Shown piece after piece: positions 53,046-63,123 of a stretch of 64,000 bases of DNA. The notes under the pieces are model-generated. The model was not told the DNA's origin. It ran no database searches and worked only from the letters and a program-made list of their open reading frames with translations. Source of the DNA: Nocardia altamirensis NBRC 108246 (GTDB lineage Bacteria > Actinomycetota > Actinomycetes > Mycobacteriales > Mycobacteriaceae); NCBI RefSeq assembly GCF_001612685.1, contig NZ_BDAY01000049.1, forward strand, positions 1 through 64,000, read 5' to 3'. The stretch's first letter is position 1, and each line of letters opens with the position of its first letter. Both the position numbers and the translations under genes were made by a program.

Positions 53046-54038
53046 ATGAGGCGTGCATGCGTACTGCTCGTGATCTGGGGTCTGCTGGCCGCGTCGGCGG
53101 CGACCAGCGCTGTCGTGCCACGCGCTGTGGCGGAGTGCATGCCACAGGTCGAGGTCCGGCCGGTGTCGCTGACCGTCGACGGTGAGGAGGCGACAGGGCG
53201 GGTGTACGAGCCGTACCGGTGTGCGCCAGGCGATCTCACGCCCGTGTCGTTGCTTGTCGCGGTGCACGGGCACGATGGTGCGTCCTCCGACTATGCGGGG
53301 TATCTGACCTCCATCTCGCTGCGCACCGGGACGCCCGTGCTTTCGATGGATCTGCGTTCGGACACCAGCGTGTGGCGCACCGGCGAATGGAATCTGTGGG
53401 CCGGGTGGCGTGACATCGTCGAGTCGACCCGGTGGTATCGCGGCGAGCATCCCTCGATCGCGCGCACGGTGCTGTGGGGCTGGAGTCAGGGCGGGATCAT
53501 GAGCGGGCTCGCGGTGGCACACGGGCCGCGCGGACTGTTCGACTACTGGGTCGACAATTACGGTCCCGCAGACGATTTCACGATGTGGCTCGGATCGTCG
53601 ATCATCGATCCGAAACTGCCTGCACAGATCGAACGCGACGCGGGCGGTTGCTCGCCGGTGGTGTGCCCGCTGGCGTATCTAGAACGCTCGCCCGCGTTGC
53701 TGGCCAACCGGATGGACGTGCGGCGCGCGTTCCTCATCCACGGAACCAGCGACGACGTCGTCCCGTACCCGACCACCTTGGAGATGCGCGCAGGGCTGCT
53801 CGCTGCGGGCAAGCCGACCTCGATGTACACCATCGTCACCGGCCGCGACCTGAACGGCGCTGTAGTCCCCGGCGACCACAGCGTCGGCCCGGCCTTCTTC
53901 GAGGGCGGCTGCGTGGTCGAGCGGCTGCTGCTCGGCACCGAACCGGCCGACGGACCGGATCGCGACTACCTGGTCGACGTCGCCCGCGGCGTCGTCACTG
54001 CCCCGCCTGCGTCGCCGAACGCCAAATGCGCGGCCTGA
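53046..54038 (+). CDS. Secreted alpha/beta hydrolase, prolyl oligopeptidase-like
   Basis: The 330-residue protein has a signal peptide (about residues 1-30, ending AVAEC) and then an alpha/beta-hydrolase domain: VAVHGHDGASSDYAGYL, the nucleophile elbow LWGWSQGGIMSGLA, and HGTSDDVVPYP with the acid. A conserved histidine follows in VPGDHSVGP. It is exported and hydrolyses an unknown ester or peptide. It shares the strand with the MFS gene and nat. Confidence 0.8.
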   Translation: MRRACVLLVIWGLLAASAATSAVVPRAVAECMPQVEVRPVSLTVDGEEATGRVYEPYRCAPGDLTPVSLLVAVHGHDGASSDYAGYLTSISLRTGTPVLSMDLRSDTSVWRTGEWNLWAGWRDIVESTRWYRGEHPSIARTVLWGWSQGGIMSGLAVAHGPRGLFDYWVDNYGPADDFTMWLGSSIIDPKLPAQIERDAGGCSPVVCPLAYLERSPALLANRMDVRRAFLIHGTSDDVVPYPTTLEMRAGLLAAGKPTSMYTIVTGRDLNGAVVPGDHSVGPAFFEGGCVVERLLLGTEPADGPDRDYLVDVARGVVTAPPASPNAKCAA

Positions 54039-54107
54039 CCGGCGCCGGGAACACGGTGCGTGCCCGGCGAGTTGTTGGAGGCAACCGAGTGATGAAGTGA
54101 GGGTGAG

Positions 54108-54992
54108 ATGGGGAAGCCGACGGATCCTGCGTACCACTGGAACGGCGCGGAGGTGGACCTGGACGCGTATCTGACGCGCATCGGGTTCGACGGTGACCGT
54201 GCGCCGACCGTGGCGACGCTGCACCGGCTGGTGTACCTGCACACCACGTCGATCCCGTTCGAGAACCTGGAGATCATCCTCGGCAGGCCCATCCTGCTCG
54301 ACCTGGAAACGTTGCAGGACAAGCTGGTTCGCCGTCGTCGCGGCGGCTACTGCTACGAGAACGTCGGCTTGTTCGCGGCTGTGCTCGAGCGGCTCGGCTT
54401 CGGCATCACCGCATTGAGCGGGCGAGTGAGCATGGGTGCAGAGTCCGGCTTGCGACCGGCCACCCACGCACTGCTGCGCGTGACGACCGAGGACGACGAC
54501 CGAGTGTGGTTGTGCGACGTCGGCTTCGGCTCCGGCCCGCTCGCGCCGTTCGAATTGACCACCGGCCTCGGCGAATTCGCGCTCGGCGCGTGGCGGTTCC
54601 GGCTGGAGCACACGGTCGGTGAGCTGGACAACGACCTGTGGGTGCTGCATCAGTTCGGCAAGGAAGGCTGGATCGAGCGCTACACCTTCACGACGAACCC
54701 GCAGTACCGCATCGACTTCGCGGTCGGCAACCACTTCGTCTCCACCTCGCCGCGCTCGCCGTTCACCGCCCGGCCCTACGCGCAGCGGTTCCTGCCGGAT
54801 CTGCATCTGACGCTCGACGGAACCACGCTGACCGAGGAGCGTCCGGACGGCACCAGCGAGGTCCGCGAGATCGAACTGCCCGACCTGCCGAAGATCCTGG
54901 CCGAGACGTTCGATATCGACCTCGACGCGACCGACGCGGCGACCCTCGTCGACGGGGCATGGCGGCATAACAATCTCGTCAGTCCCAGCTAA
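54108..54992 (+). CDS. nat: Arylamine N-acetyltransferase
   Basis: The 294-residue NAT moves acetyl from acetyl-CoA to arylamines or hydrazines through a cysteine. The triad is visible: Cys82 (RGGYCYENVGLF), His120 (RPATHALL) and Asp137 (LCDVGFGSGP). Mycobacterial NAT lies in a cholesterol-degradation locus; here it is alone, between a secreted hydrolase and a penicillin-binding protein. The physiological substrate is unknown. Confidence 0.94.
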   Translation: MGKPTDPAYHWNGAEVDLDAYLTRIGFDGDRAPTVATLHRLVYLHTTSIPFENLEIILGRPILLDLETLQDKLVRRRRGGYCYENVGLFAAVLERLGFGITALSGRVSMGAESGLRPATHALLRVTTEDDDRVWLCDVGFGSGPLAPFELTTGLGEFALGAWRFRLEHTVGELDNDLWVLHQFGKEGWIERYTFTTNPQYRIDFAVGNHFVSTSPRSPFTARPYAQRFLPDLHLTLDGTTLTEERPDGTSEVREIELPDLPKILAETFDIDLDATDAATLVDGAWRHNNLVSPS

Positions 54993-55046
54993 ACGGCTCG
55001 GCGGTGCCGCGGCACGCATGGTCGCGGCACCATTACAGTCGGCTGG

Positions 55047-56795
55047 GTGCGTACCCACCGGAAGTACCTCGTCCTGTTCGCCGCACCCGCGCTCGTGCTC
55101 GCCGCCTGCTCCTCCGGCCCCGACCAGCCCGACACGGTCGCAGGCCAGTTCGCCGACGCGCTGAACCGCGACGATGTCGCCGCGGCCGCCGCGCTCACCG
55201 ACAATCCGGCGCTGGCCTCGGCCGTCCTTGGCAAGCTCTACGACGGGCTCGGCAAGGAGGTGCGCTTCGACGTGCGCTCGATCGAGAAGGACACCTTCAC
55301 GTTGGCCGCCACCTGGAAGCTCGGCAAGGACGGCAAATCCGAGTGGACCTACACCACCACCGGCACTGCGAGCGACAACGGCGGCTGGAAGGTGAAGTGG
55401 AATCCGGACACGGTCGCGCCCGGCCTCGGCGCGGGCCCGCTGACCTACAGCCCGGTGTACCCGCAGCCTGCCCGCATCCTCGACGCCAGCGGCGGTGACC
55501 TGATGACCCAGCAGGTGGTCACGCTGGTCGACGTGAGTCCAGGCGCCGACACCGCGGCGCTCGCCGCGCTGCTCGGGCCGGTCGACCCCAGCATCACCGC
55601 GGCCTCGCTGCAGAGCGAACTCGCTGCGGCGCAAGGCAAGCCGATCAGGCCGATCGGCCTGCGCGACGCCGATCTCGCGCCGATCCAGACGCAGCTCGCG
55701 GCCATCGCAGGCGTCACCCTCGCCCCGCAGACACGCTTGCTCGTCACCGACAAAACCCTTGCCGCGCCGACTCTTTCGGGGCTCACCGAGCTGTGGCAGC
55801 AGAACGCCGACGCGAACGCGGGCTGGGCGGTGCGCGCGCAGACCCCGGACGGCACCCAGCGGGTCGGCGGCCAGGATCCGAAGCCGACCACCGACCTCAC
55901 GACCACCCTCGACATCGATCTGCAGCACGCGGCCGAGGCGGCGCTCGCGCCGATCACCCAGCCGGCGACGATCGTCGCGTTGCAGCCGTCGACCGGGAAT
56001 GTTGTTGCGATGGCACAGAACAACGCCGCCGACCTGCAAGGCCCGATCGCGCTCACCGGTCTCTATCCGCCCGGCTCCACCTTCAAAACGGTCACCGTTT
56101 CCGCCGCGCTGCAGGCAGGCACGGTCACGCCCGACACGGTGCTGCCGTGCCCCGGTGAAGCGAACATCGAGGGCCGCAAGATTCCCAACGACAACAACTT
56201 CGATCTCGGTCAGGTGCCGCTGCACACCGCGTTCGCCCGATCCTGCAACACCACCATGGGCGCGCTCGCGGTGAAACTGCCCGCCGACGCGCTGACGAAT
56301 GCCGCCGCACAGCTCGGCCTCGGCGTCGACTACGTCACACCCGGCCTGACCACCGTGACCGGCAAGGTGCCGCCCGCCGAGACACCCGCCCAGCGGGTGG
56401 AATGGGCGATCGGCCAGGGCCAGGTGACGGCGACGCCGTTCGGTATGGCGCTGGTCGCGGCGTCCATCGCGCGCGGCTCGGTGCCGAATCCGGCGATCGT
56501 CAAGGGCATGCCAGGCACCCCGGATCGGACGCCGACGCCGCTGCCAGCCACCGTTGCCGACCAGGTCAAGGCCATGATGCGGGAGACGGTGACCAACGGA
56601 ACCGCGACCCAGTTGCGTGATATTCCCGGTTTGCTCGGCAAGACCGGCACCGCCGAATTCATCGACGACAAGCACGCGCACGGCTGGTTCGTCGGCATCG
56701 CCGGTGACCTGGCGTTTGCCGTTTTCGTCAACGACGCGAACAGTTCCGGCCCTGCGGTCGAGGCGGCCGGACGGATGCTGCGCGCAGTGCGCTAG
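55047..56795 (+). CDS. Class B penicillin-binding lipoprotein
   Basis: The 582-residue protein starts with a lipoprotein signal (cysteine at residue 21, LVLAAC) and an NTF2-like MecA_N domain. The transpeptidase domain has SxxK at 344-347 (GSTFK), SxN at 399-401 (SCN) and KTG at 532-534. It crosslinks peptidoglycan on the outer face of the membrane. Its organisation resembles Rv2864c of M. tuberculosis. The start is GTG. Confidence 0.92.
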   Translation: MRTHRKYLVLFAAPALVLAACSSGPDQPDTVAGQFADALNRDDVAAAAALTDNPALASAVLGKLYDGLGKEVRFDVRSIEKDTFTLAATWKLGKDGKSEWTYTTTGTASDNGGWKVKWNPDTVAPGLGAGPLTYSPVYPQPARILDASGGDLMTQQVVTLVDVSPGADTAALAALLGPVDPSITAASLQSELAAAQGKPIRPIGLRDADLAPIQTQLAAIAGVTLAPQTRLLVTDKTLAAPTLSGLTELWQQNADANAGWAVRAQTPDGTQRVGGQDPKPTTDLTTTLDIDLQHAAEAALAPITQPATIVALQPSTGNVVAMAQNNAADLQGPIALTGLYPPGSTFKTVTVSAALQAGTVTPDTVLPCPGEANIEGRKIPNDNNFDLGQVPLHTAFARSCNTTMGALAVKLPADALTNAAAQLGLGVDYVTPGLTTVTGKVPPAETPAQRVEWAIGQGQVTATPFGMALVAASIARGSVPNPAIVKGMPGTPDRTPTPLPATVADQVKAMMRETVTNGTATQLRDIPGLLGKTGTAEFIDDKHAHGWFVGIAGDLAFAVFVNDANSSGPAVEAAGRMLRAVR

Positions 56796-56894
56796 CGTCG
56801 CCGCGGCCATCTGGGCGGAGAATATGCCCGTGCTGGCGCGTACGGAAGTTCTAAGGCCAGCTACACTCGTCCCCGGACCGCGTCTGTAAGCAAT

Positions 56895-58523
56895 ATGCGG
56901 GATGTCACGATTTCGAGAAGGTTCGGAGTAGGCGCCATCGATACCGGTCAGTTGATCGCGGAGCATTACCGCCTGGTCGAGCGGATTGGTAGCGGCGGCA
57001 CAGGCGTTGTTTGGCGTGCGATCGACGAGCGCCTGCAGCGGTCGGTGGCCGTCAAGCAGATCCATATCAAGCCGAGCCTGCCGGAGGCCGAGCGGGACGT
57101 GGTGCGGCAGCGCGCGATTCGCGAGGCGCGCAACGCCGCTCGATTCCAGCACCCCAACGCGATCGTCGTCTTCGACATCACTGAGCACATGGGCGACCCG
57201 TGTCTGGTGATGGAGTACCTGAAATCCAAGAGCCTGGCCGGCGTGCTTTCGGCGCAGGGCGTGCTGCCGCTGACCCAGGTCGCGCGGATCGGTGAGCAGG
57301 TCGCGTCCGCGCTGATCGCCGCGCACCAGGCGGGCATCGTGCACCGCGACGTCAAGCCGGGCAACATTCTGCTCGACGACCACGGCACCGTGAAGATCAC
57401 CGATTTCGGTATCTCGCGCGCCGCAGGGGATGCCACCCTCACCGAGACCGGCTTGATCTGCGGTACCGCCGCCTACCTCGCTCCCGAGATGGCCCGCGGC
57501 GCCGACCCGACCCCAGCCTCGGACGTATTCGCCTTGGGCGCAACCCTTTTCCATGCGTTGGAAGGCGAGCCGCCCTACGGTGCGAACGCCAACCCGCTCG
57601 CGGTGCTCTACGCGGCCGCCAACGGCCAGGTGAGCGAGCCGCGAAACGCCGGTCCGGCAACGGATTTCCTGCTCGACCTGCTCAGCCCGGAACCGGCGGA
57701 CCGCCCGACCATGCGCATGGCGCTAGACCACCTCGCCGCGTTCGCCGACTCGGGCCCGACGCCGGTGTCGGTCGGATTCGTCCCGGCCAGTGAGCATTTC
57801 GGCCGTCGCCACAACAACGGCGCAGCCGAATCGGCAACCCGTGCCCTGACTCCTCCGGCGCACGCCCCGATGCACCAGCCCGAACCCCGGCACCGCCCAC
57901 AGCCCGCCCCGCGCCCGGCACCCCGTCCGGTGCAGCAGAACACGGCGACCCATCCGCGCACCGCGGCCCAGCCGCGCCCCGTGCCACGTCAGTCCGGCGG
58001 CAAGCGCAAGGCCGTGCTCGTCGGCGCCTCCATCGGCGCCGTGATCGCGATCGTCGGCCTGATCATCGTCGCGATGACCCAGGAAGACTCGACACAGTCA
58101 CCGGCACAGGCGAATACGCCGTCGGTGAGCGCGTCGGCGAAGCCGAGCACCAGTGCTTCGGTCGGCACCCCTGGCAAGACAGCCAGCCAGGGCAAGGTAG
58201 ACGAATCTCCCGCATACCAGCTGGTCGTAGATTTCTATAACAACCTCACCAAGGACAAGGCGTCCGACTCGTGGTCCCTGCTCACGCCTGCGGCGCAGAA
58301 GCTGTACGGCACTGAGGCGGCTTTCCATCAGTACTGGAGCACGCACGGGGTCGACGACTTCCGGACTCTTTCCTCGGACGGCGCCAACTCGGACGGCTCG
58401 CTCGACGTGCAGTTGGCCAGCCTCGTCGTCGATGGCCAGAGTAAGAAGATGACCCTGCACGTGATCAAATCTGGTGGCCGCCTGCTCGTCGACAGCGACA
58501 CCCGGATCGCCGCGGGGATCTGA
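56895..58523 (+). CDS. Serine/threonine protein kinase with extracellular domain
   Basis: Residues 20-285 form a Hanks-type kinase with the P-loop IGSGGTGVVW, Lys54 (VAVKQI), HRD at 150-152 (HRDVKPGN) and DFG at 170-172. A proline-rich linker follows, then a transmembrane helix (near 378-398), and a C-terminal outside domain. It is a membrane sensor kinase of the Pkn type. It follows the penicillin-binding protein by 100 bases on the same strand, so control of cell-wall synthesis is plausible. Confidence 0.92.
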   Translation: MRDVTISRRFGVGAIDTGQLIAEHYRLVERIGSGGTGVVWRAIDERLQRSVAVKQIHIKPSLPEAERDVVRQRAIREARNAARFQHPNAIVVFDITEHMGDPCLVMEYLKSKSLAGVLSAQGVLPLTQVARIGEQVASALIAAHQAGIVHRDVKPGNILLDDHGTVKITDFGISRAAGDATLTETGLICGTAAYLAPEMARGADPTPASDVFALGATLFHALEGEPPYGANANPLAVLYAAANGQVSEPRNAGPATDFLLDLLSPEPADRPTMRMALDHLAAFADSGPTPVSVGFVPASEHFGRRHNNGAAESATRALTPPAHAPMHQPEPRHRPQPAPRPAPRPVQQNTATHPRTAAQPRPVPRQSGGKRKAVLVGASIGAVIAIVGLIIVAMTQEDSTQSPAQANTPSVSASAKPSTSASVGTPGKTASQGKVDESPAYQLVVDFYNNLTKDKASDSWSLLTPAAQKLYGTEAAFHQYWSTHGVDDFRTLSSDGANSDGSLDVQLASLVVDGQSKKMTLHVIKSGGRLLVDSDTRIAAGI

Positions 58524-58684
58524 GTACGCCGATCGACGACCTGACCGGTGACGGTGTGGCCGAGTTGCGCCGCAGGGTAGCCGGGGTGGGCGGACCGCGC
58601 GGATAACTGGTGGCGTCCGGACGATAGGCTGGTAGCTGCAACTTTCCTGTTGCGGATTCAGCTGAGGACAAGGATCGACACCAC

Positions 58685-60022
58685 ATGACATCCCGCATCG
58701 AGCTCGCCCGCGTTGATCTGCGCGGTCGCACTCCTTCCGTTGCCGAGCTGCGCGCCGCGCTGCCGCGCGGAGGAGTCGACGTCGACTCGGTGCTGCATCA
58801 GGTGCGGCCGGTGGTGGAGGCGATCCGGGATCGTGGTGTGTCGGCGGCGCTGGAATACAGCGAACAGTTCGACGGTGTGATTCCGGCGAGCGTGCGAGTT
58901 CCGGCGAACGAGCTGGTCAAGGCGCTCGAGGAGCTGGACCCGGCGGTGCGCGCCGCGCTGGAGGAGTCCATCGCGCGAGCCAGGAAGGTGCACGCCGATC
59001 AGCGGCGCACCGACAAGACCACCGAGGTGGTGCCCGGCGGCACCGTGACTGAGCGGTGGGTTCCGGTGGAGCGGGTCGGGCTGTATGTACCCGGCGGCAA
59101 TGCCGTGTACCCGTCCAGCGTCGTGATGAATGTGGTGCCCGCCCAGACGGCGGGCGTCGGCTCGCTGGTGGTGGCCTCGCCGCCGCAGGCGCAGTTCGGT
59201 GGGCTGCCGCACCCGACGATCCTGGCCGCCGCGCAACTGCTCGGCGTCGACGAGGTGTGGGCGGTCGGCGGCGCGCAGGGTGTGGCCCTGCTGTCCTACG
59301 GCGGCCTCGACACCGACGGCGCTCAGCTCGAGCCGGTCGACCTGATCACCGGGCCGGGCAACATCTATGTGACCGCAGCCAAGCGGCTGTGCCGCGGCCT
59401 GGTCGGCATCGACGCCGAGGCCGGGCCCACCGAGATCGCGATTCTGGCCGATGCCACCGCCGATCCGGTGCATGTCGCGGCCGACCTGATCAGCCAGGCC
59501 GAACACGATGTGCTGGCGGCCAGCGTGCTCGTCACCGACAGCGCGGCGCTGGCCGATGCCGTCGACGCGGCGCTGACGCGCCAGATGGGCGTGGTGAAGC
59601 ACGCGCACCGGGTGTCGGAAGCGTTGCGCGGCAAGCAGTCGGGGACGGTGCTCGTCGACGACCTCGACCAAGGCCTGCGCGTCGTGAACGCCTATGCGGC
59701 GGAGCACCTGGAGATCCAGACCGCCGACGCCGCCGCGGTCGCGGCCAAGGTGCGCAGTGCAGGCGCCGTTTTCGTCGGCGCCTACGCGCCGGTGAGCCTC
59801 GGCGACTACTGCGCAGGCTCCAACCACGTGCTGCCGACCGCCGGATGTGCCAGGCACTCCTCGGGTTTGAGCGTGCAGACGTTCCTGCGCGGCATCCACG
59901 TCGTCGAGTACACCGAGGCGGCGCTGAAGGATGTCGCCGGTCACGTTGTCGCACTGGCGAATGCCGAGGATCTGCCCGCACACGGCCAGGCCGTGCAGGC
60001 ACGGTTCGAGGCGCTGTCATGA
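58685..60022 (+). CDS. hisD: Histidinol dehydrogenase
   Basis: HisD oxidises histidinol to histidine in two NAD-dependent steps with zinc. The 445-residue protein has ERVGLYVPGGNAVYPSSVVMNVVPA, GPGNIYVTAAKRL, GPTEIAILAD, ISQAEHD and the late GSNHVLPTAGCARHSSGLSVQTFLRG. It starts the hisD-hisC-hisB-hisH run; its stop overlaps the hisC start (ATGA). Confidence 0.96.
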   Translation: MTSRIELARVDLRGRTPSVAELRAALPRGGVDVDSVLHQVRPVVEAIRDRGVSAALEYSEQFDGVIPASVRVPANELVKALEELDPAVRAALEESIARARKVHADQRRTDKTTEVVPGGTVTERWVPVERVGLYVPGGNAVYPSSVVMNVVPAQTAGVGSLVVASPPQAQFGGLPHPTILAAAQLLGVDEVWAVGGAQGVALLSYGGLDTDGAQLEPVDLITGPGNIYVTAAKRLCRGLVGIDAEAGPTEIAILADATADPVHVAADLISQAEHDVLAASVLVTDSAALADAVDAALTRQMGVVKHAHRVSEALRGKQSGTVLVDDLDQGLRVVNAYAAEHLEIQTADAAAVAAKVRSAGAVFVGAYAPVSLGDYCAGSNHVLPTAGCARHSSGLSVQTFLRGIHVVEYTEAALKDVAGHVVALANAEDLPAHGQAVQARFEALS

Positions 60023-61149
60023 ACCAGGCGACCGTGCCAGGCGCGGACATCAGCCTGGACGACCTACCGCTGCGGGACAACCTGCGCGGCAAGAAGCCGT
60101 ACGGCGCACCGCAATTGACGGTGCCGGTGCAGCTGAACACCAACGAGAACCCGCACCCGCCGAGCCGGGCGCTGATCGACGACGTCGCCGAATCCATTCG
60201 GACCGCCGCCGCCGATCTGCACCGGTACCCGGACCGGGACGCGGTGGCGCTGCGCAGCGACCTCGCCGCCTACCTGACCAGGCAGACCGGCGTCGCGGTC
60301 GACACCGATAACGTCTGGGCGGCAAACGGTTCCAACGAGATCCTGCAGCAGCTGCTGCAGGCGTTCGGCGGGCCGGGTCGCAGCGCGCTGGGTTTCGTGC
60401 CGTCCTACTCGATGCACCCGATCATCTCCGAGGGCATCGACACCGAATGGATCGCAGCCGAACGCAAGGCGGATTTCGGGCTCGACATCGACTACGCGGT
60501 CGCCGCGATTGGGGAGCGTTCGCCGAACGTGGTCTTCGTGACCAGCCCGAACAACCCGACCGGGCACAGCATTTCGCCGGATGATCTGGCGCGCATCCTC
60601 GAGGCGGCGCCCGGCATCGTCGTCGTCGACGAGGCATACGGTGAGTTCTCCGCGCAGCCGAGCGCGATCGCGTTGATCGATCGGTTTCCGGCCAAGCTGG
60701 TCGTGACCAGGACCATGAGCAAAGCGTTCGCCTTCGCGGGCGGGCGGCTCGGCTATCTGATCGCCGCGCCTGCGGTGATCGACGCGATGCTGCTGGTGCG
60801 GCTGCCGTACCACCTGTCGGTGGTCACCCAGGCGGCGGCGCGCGCGGCGCTGCGGCATGCCGACGAAACCCTCGGCAGCGTCGCGGAACTCGCCGCGCAA
60901 CGGGATCGGGTCGCGGCCGCATTGCGCGACATGGGTTTCGACGTCATCCCCAGCGACGCGAACTTCCTGCTGTTCGGCCGTTTCGCCGACGCGGCCGCCA
61001 CCTGGCAGCACTACCTCGACCACGGCGTGCTGATCCGCGACGTCGGCATCCCCGGCTACCTGCGCACCACGATCGGCCTTGCCGCCGAGAACGACGAGCT
61101 GCTGAAGGTCAGCAGGCTCCTGGTGCAGACCGACCTCACCCCTCGATGA
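60019..61149 (+). CDS. hisC: Histidinol-phosphate aminotransferase
   Basis: HisC is the PLP aminotransferase that makes histidinol phosphate from imidazole acetol phosphate. The 376-residue protein has NTNENPHPPS, ANGSNEILQQLLQAFGGPGR, VTSPNNPTGHS, VDEAYGEFS and the PLP lysine in TRTMSKAFAFAGGRLGY. ATG 60019 overlaps the hisD stop. The downstream hisB start lies 23 bases after its stop. Confidence 0.95.
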   Translation: MNQATVPGADISLDDLPLRDNLRGKKPYGAPQLTVPVQLNTNENPHPPSRALIDDVAESIRTAAADLHRYPDRDAVALRSDLAAYLTRQTGVAVDTDNVWAANGSNEILQQLLQAFGGPGRSALGFVPSYSMHPIISEGIDTEWIAAERKADFGLDIDYAVAAIGERSPNVVFVTSPNNPTGHSISPDDLARILEAAPGIVVVDEAYGEFSAQPSAIALIDRFPAKLVVTRTMSKAFAFAGGRLGYLIAAPAVIDAMLLVRLPYHLSVVTQAAARAALRHADETLGSVAELAAQRDRVAAALRDMGFDVIPSDANFLLFGRFADAAATWQHYLDHGVLIRDVGIPGYLRTTIGLAAENDELLKVSRLLVQTDLTPR

Positions 61150-61172
61150 AACCACCTGTGGAGGAAGCAAAG

Positions 61173-61787
61173 ATGACTCGAACCGCGCGGGTGGAGCGCG
61201 TCACCAAGGAATCCAGCATCGTCGTCGAGCTGGACCTGGACGGCACCGGCAAGACCGAGATCGCCACGGGCGTCCCGTTCTACGACCACATGCTGACCGC
61301 GCTCGGCGCCCACGCCAGCTTCGACCTGACCGTGCGTGCCGAGGGGGACATCGAGATCGAGGCACACCACACGGTGGAGGACACCGCGATCGTGCTCGGC
61401 CAGGCGCTCGGAAAGGCGTTGGGCGACAAGGCGGGTATCCGCCGGTTCGGTGACGCCTACATCCCGATGGACGAGACCCTGGCGCATGCCGCGGTCGACG
61501 TGTCCGGTCGGCCGTACTGCGTGCACACCGGCGAACCGGAGCACCTGCTGCACGCCGTCATCCCAGGCTCCGGCCCCGGCGCACCGTATTCGACGGTGCT
61601 GAATCGCCATGTATTCGAGTCGATCGCGTTGAACGCCCGCATCGCGCTGCACGTACGGGTGCTCTACGGCCGCGACCAGCACCACGTCACCGAGGCCGAA
61701 TTCAAGGCGGTGGCACGGGCTTTGCGTGCCGCCGTGGAGTGGGATCCGCGCGTGCACGGCGTTCCGTCGACGAAGGGCACGCTGTGA
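61173..61787 (+). CDS. hisB: Imidazoleglycerol-phosphate dehydratase
   Basis: HisB dehydrates imidazole glycerol phosphate with manganese. The 204-residue protein has PFYDHMLTALGAHASFDL, EAHHTVEDTAIVLGQAL, and a second metal motif with RDQHHVTEAEFKA. ATG 61173 follows GGAGGAA, which decides this start over 61146. Its stop overlaps the hisH start. Confidence 0.96.
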   Translation: MTRTARVERVTKESSIVVELDLDGTGKTEIATGVPFYDHMLTALGAHASFDLTVRAEGDIEIEAHHTVEDTAIVLGQALGKALGDKAGIRRFGDAYIPMDETLAHAAVDVSGRPYCVHTGEPEHLLHAVIPGSGPGAPYSTVLNRHVFESIALNARIALHVRVLYGRDQHHVTEAEFKAVARALRAAVEWDPRVHGVPSTKGTL

Positions 61788-62419
61788 GCCTGCGGTCTGT
61801 CGCCTTGCTCGACTACGGCTCCGGCAATCTGCACTCGGCCGAGCGCGCGCTGGTCAGGGCGGGCGCCAAGGTCGAGGTGACCGCCGATCACGAGGTCGCG
61901 CTGGCCGCCGACGGCTTGGTCGTGCCCGGCGTCGGCGCGTACGCGGCATGCATGGCCGGACTGCGAAAAGTGCGGGGGGAGCGCATCATCGGCCAGCGGC
62001 TGGCCGGTGGACGCCCGGTGCTCGGCATCTGCGTCGGCATGCAGATCCTGTTCGAACGCGGCGTGGAGTTCGGCGTCGAAACCGAGGGCTGCGCGGAATG
62101 GCCAGGCACGGTGGCGCGGTTGTCTGCGCCGGTGCTGCCGCACATGGGCTGGAACACGGTCAGCGCGCCGCAGGACAGCATGCTGTTCGCGGGCATGGAC
62201 GCCGACACCCGCTTCTATTTCGTGCACTCCTACGCCGCACAGACCTGGGAACTGCCGCCGGGCGACCATTTCGCGGCGCCGAAGCTGACTTGGGCCGAGC
62301 ACGGCGTGCCGTTCCTCGCCGCGGTGGAGAACGGGGCGTTGTCGGCCACCCAGTTCCACCCCGAGAAGTCCGGCGACGCCGGCGCTCAGCTGCTGCGCAA
62401 CTGGGTGCAGTCGCTGTAG
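61784..62419 (+). CDS. hisH: Imidazole glycerol phosphate synthase glutaminase subunit
   Basis: HisH releases ammonia from glutamine for HisF. The 211-residue class I glutaminase has the nucleophile in GICVGMQILFERG and the His-Glu pair in QFHPEKS. The start is GTG, overlapping the hisB stop. HisA and HisF, which usually follow in mycobacteria, are absent here; a convergent secreted-protein gene comes next. Confidence 0.95.
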   Translation: MSLRSVALLDYGSGNLHSAERALVRAGAKVEVTADHEVALAADGLVVPGVGAYAACMAGLRKVRGERIIGQRLAGGRPVLGICVGMQILFERGVEFGVETEGCAEWPGTVARLSAPVLPHMGWNTVSAPQDSMLFAGMDADTRFYFVHSYAAQTWELPPGDHFAAPKLTWAEHGVPFLAAVENGALSATQFHPEKSGDAGAQLLRNWVQSL

Positions 62420-62428
62420 CCCACGGGT

Positions 62429-62893
62429 CTACTTGCCGGTTTCGGCCCGGTTGACCAGCCAGCGGCCCGCGACGTTCTCGACGGTGACCAGCAGCGACAT
62501 CTTGCTGGTCTTCGGCATGCCTTCGGTGGCGTCGCTGGTCATCGTCTGCACCACGGTGAGGGTCACGTCGGCCTGATTCTCATCGCCGGACACGATCCGG
62601 CAGTCGACCGACTCGACGTCCGATTTCATGTGCGCGGCGGCAAGGGATTCCTTGATGGCATTCCGGGAGCTCTCGAACTCGGCGCGGAAGCTGCCGGTGG
62701 TGATCTGCAGCATCTTCCCCGCGTGCTCGTCGAAGCGCGCGTAGTCGTATGTCCCGGCGATGTGGCCGAATTCGCACCCGGCCAGCCGCGCTTCCTCGGG
62801 CGCGGCGGCCGCGGCGTTCGGCGCGGTGGCCAAAGCCGCGGTGCAGATTGCTGCCGAAATCGAGAGCACGGCAGCGAAGGTCGAGCGTGACAT
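62429..62893 (-). CDS. Small secreted protein, function unknown
   Basis: The 154-residue protein has a signal peptide (MSRSTFAAVLSISAAICTAALA, cleavage near residue 30) and a domain with DYARFDEHAGKMLQITTGSFRAEFES, and VQTMTSDATEGMPKTSKMSLLVTVENVAGRWLVNRAE. This resembles the Mce-associated/SnoaL-like outer-domain pattern in mycolate bacteria. ATG 62893 begins the signal peptide; the longer frame is not credible. It converges on hisH. Confidence 0.7.
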   Translation of the reverse strand: MSRSTFAAVLSISAAICTAALATAPNAAAAAPEEARLAGCEFGHIAGTYDYARFDEHAGKMLQITTGSFRAEFESSRNAIKESLAAAHMKSDVESVDCRIVSGDENQADVTLTVVQTMTSDATEGMPKTSKMSLLVTVENVAGRWLVNRAETGK

Positions 62894-63123
62894 ACGAGAT
62901 CCCCTGAGAGAGTGCGGAATTTGGCGCCCGGAGTGAGCGCCGAGCCGAGACACTACCGCGCCGCCGAGGGTGCCGCGCCCGCTTGCCGACAACCGTGCTG
63001 TCGAGTGGTCTCCGGGTACACCCTGACCTGTCTCCGCCGAAACATGGGGGACGACACCGGATCCATCGCCACCGCCGTGGTTCTACGGTCGATCCGTGTA
63101 GCTCGATCCGAGGAGAGATCGTC

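Noticed and set aside
53679..57554. A 1291-codon open frame on the minus strand
   Set aside because: It overlaps the hydrolase, nat, penicillin-binding protein and kinase genes, all of which have clear motifs. It is an artefact of high-GC codon structure on the opposite strand.
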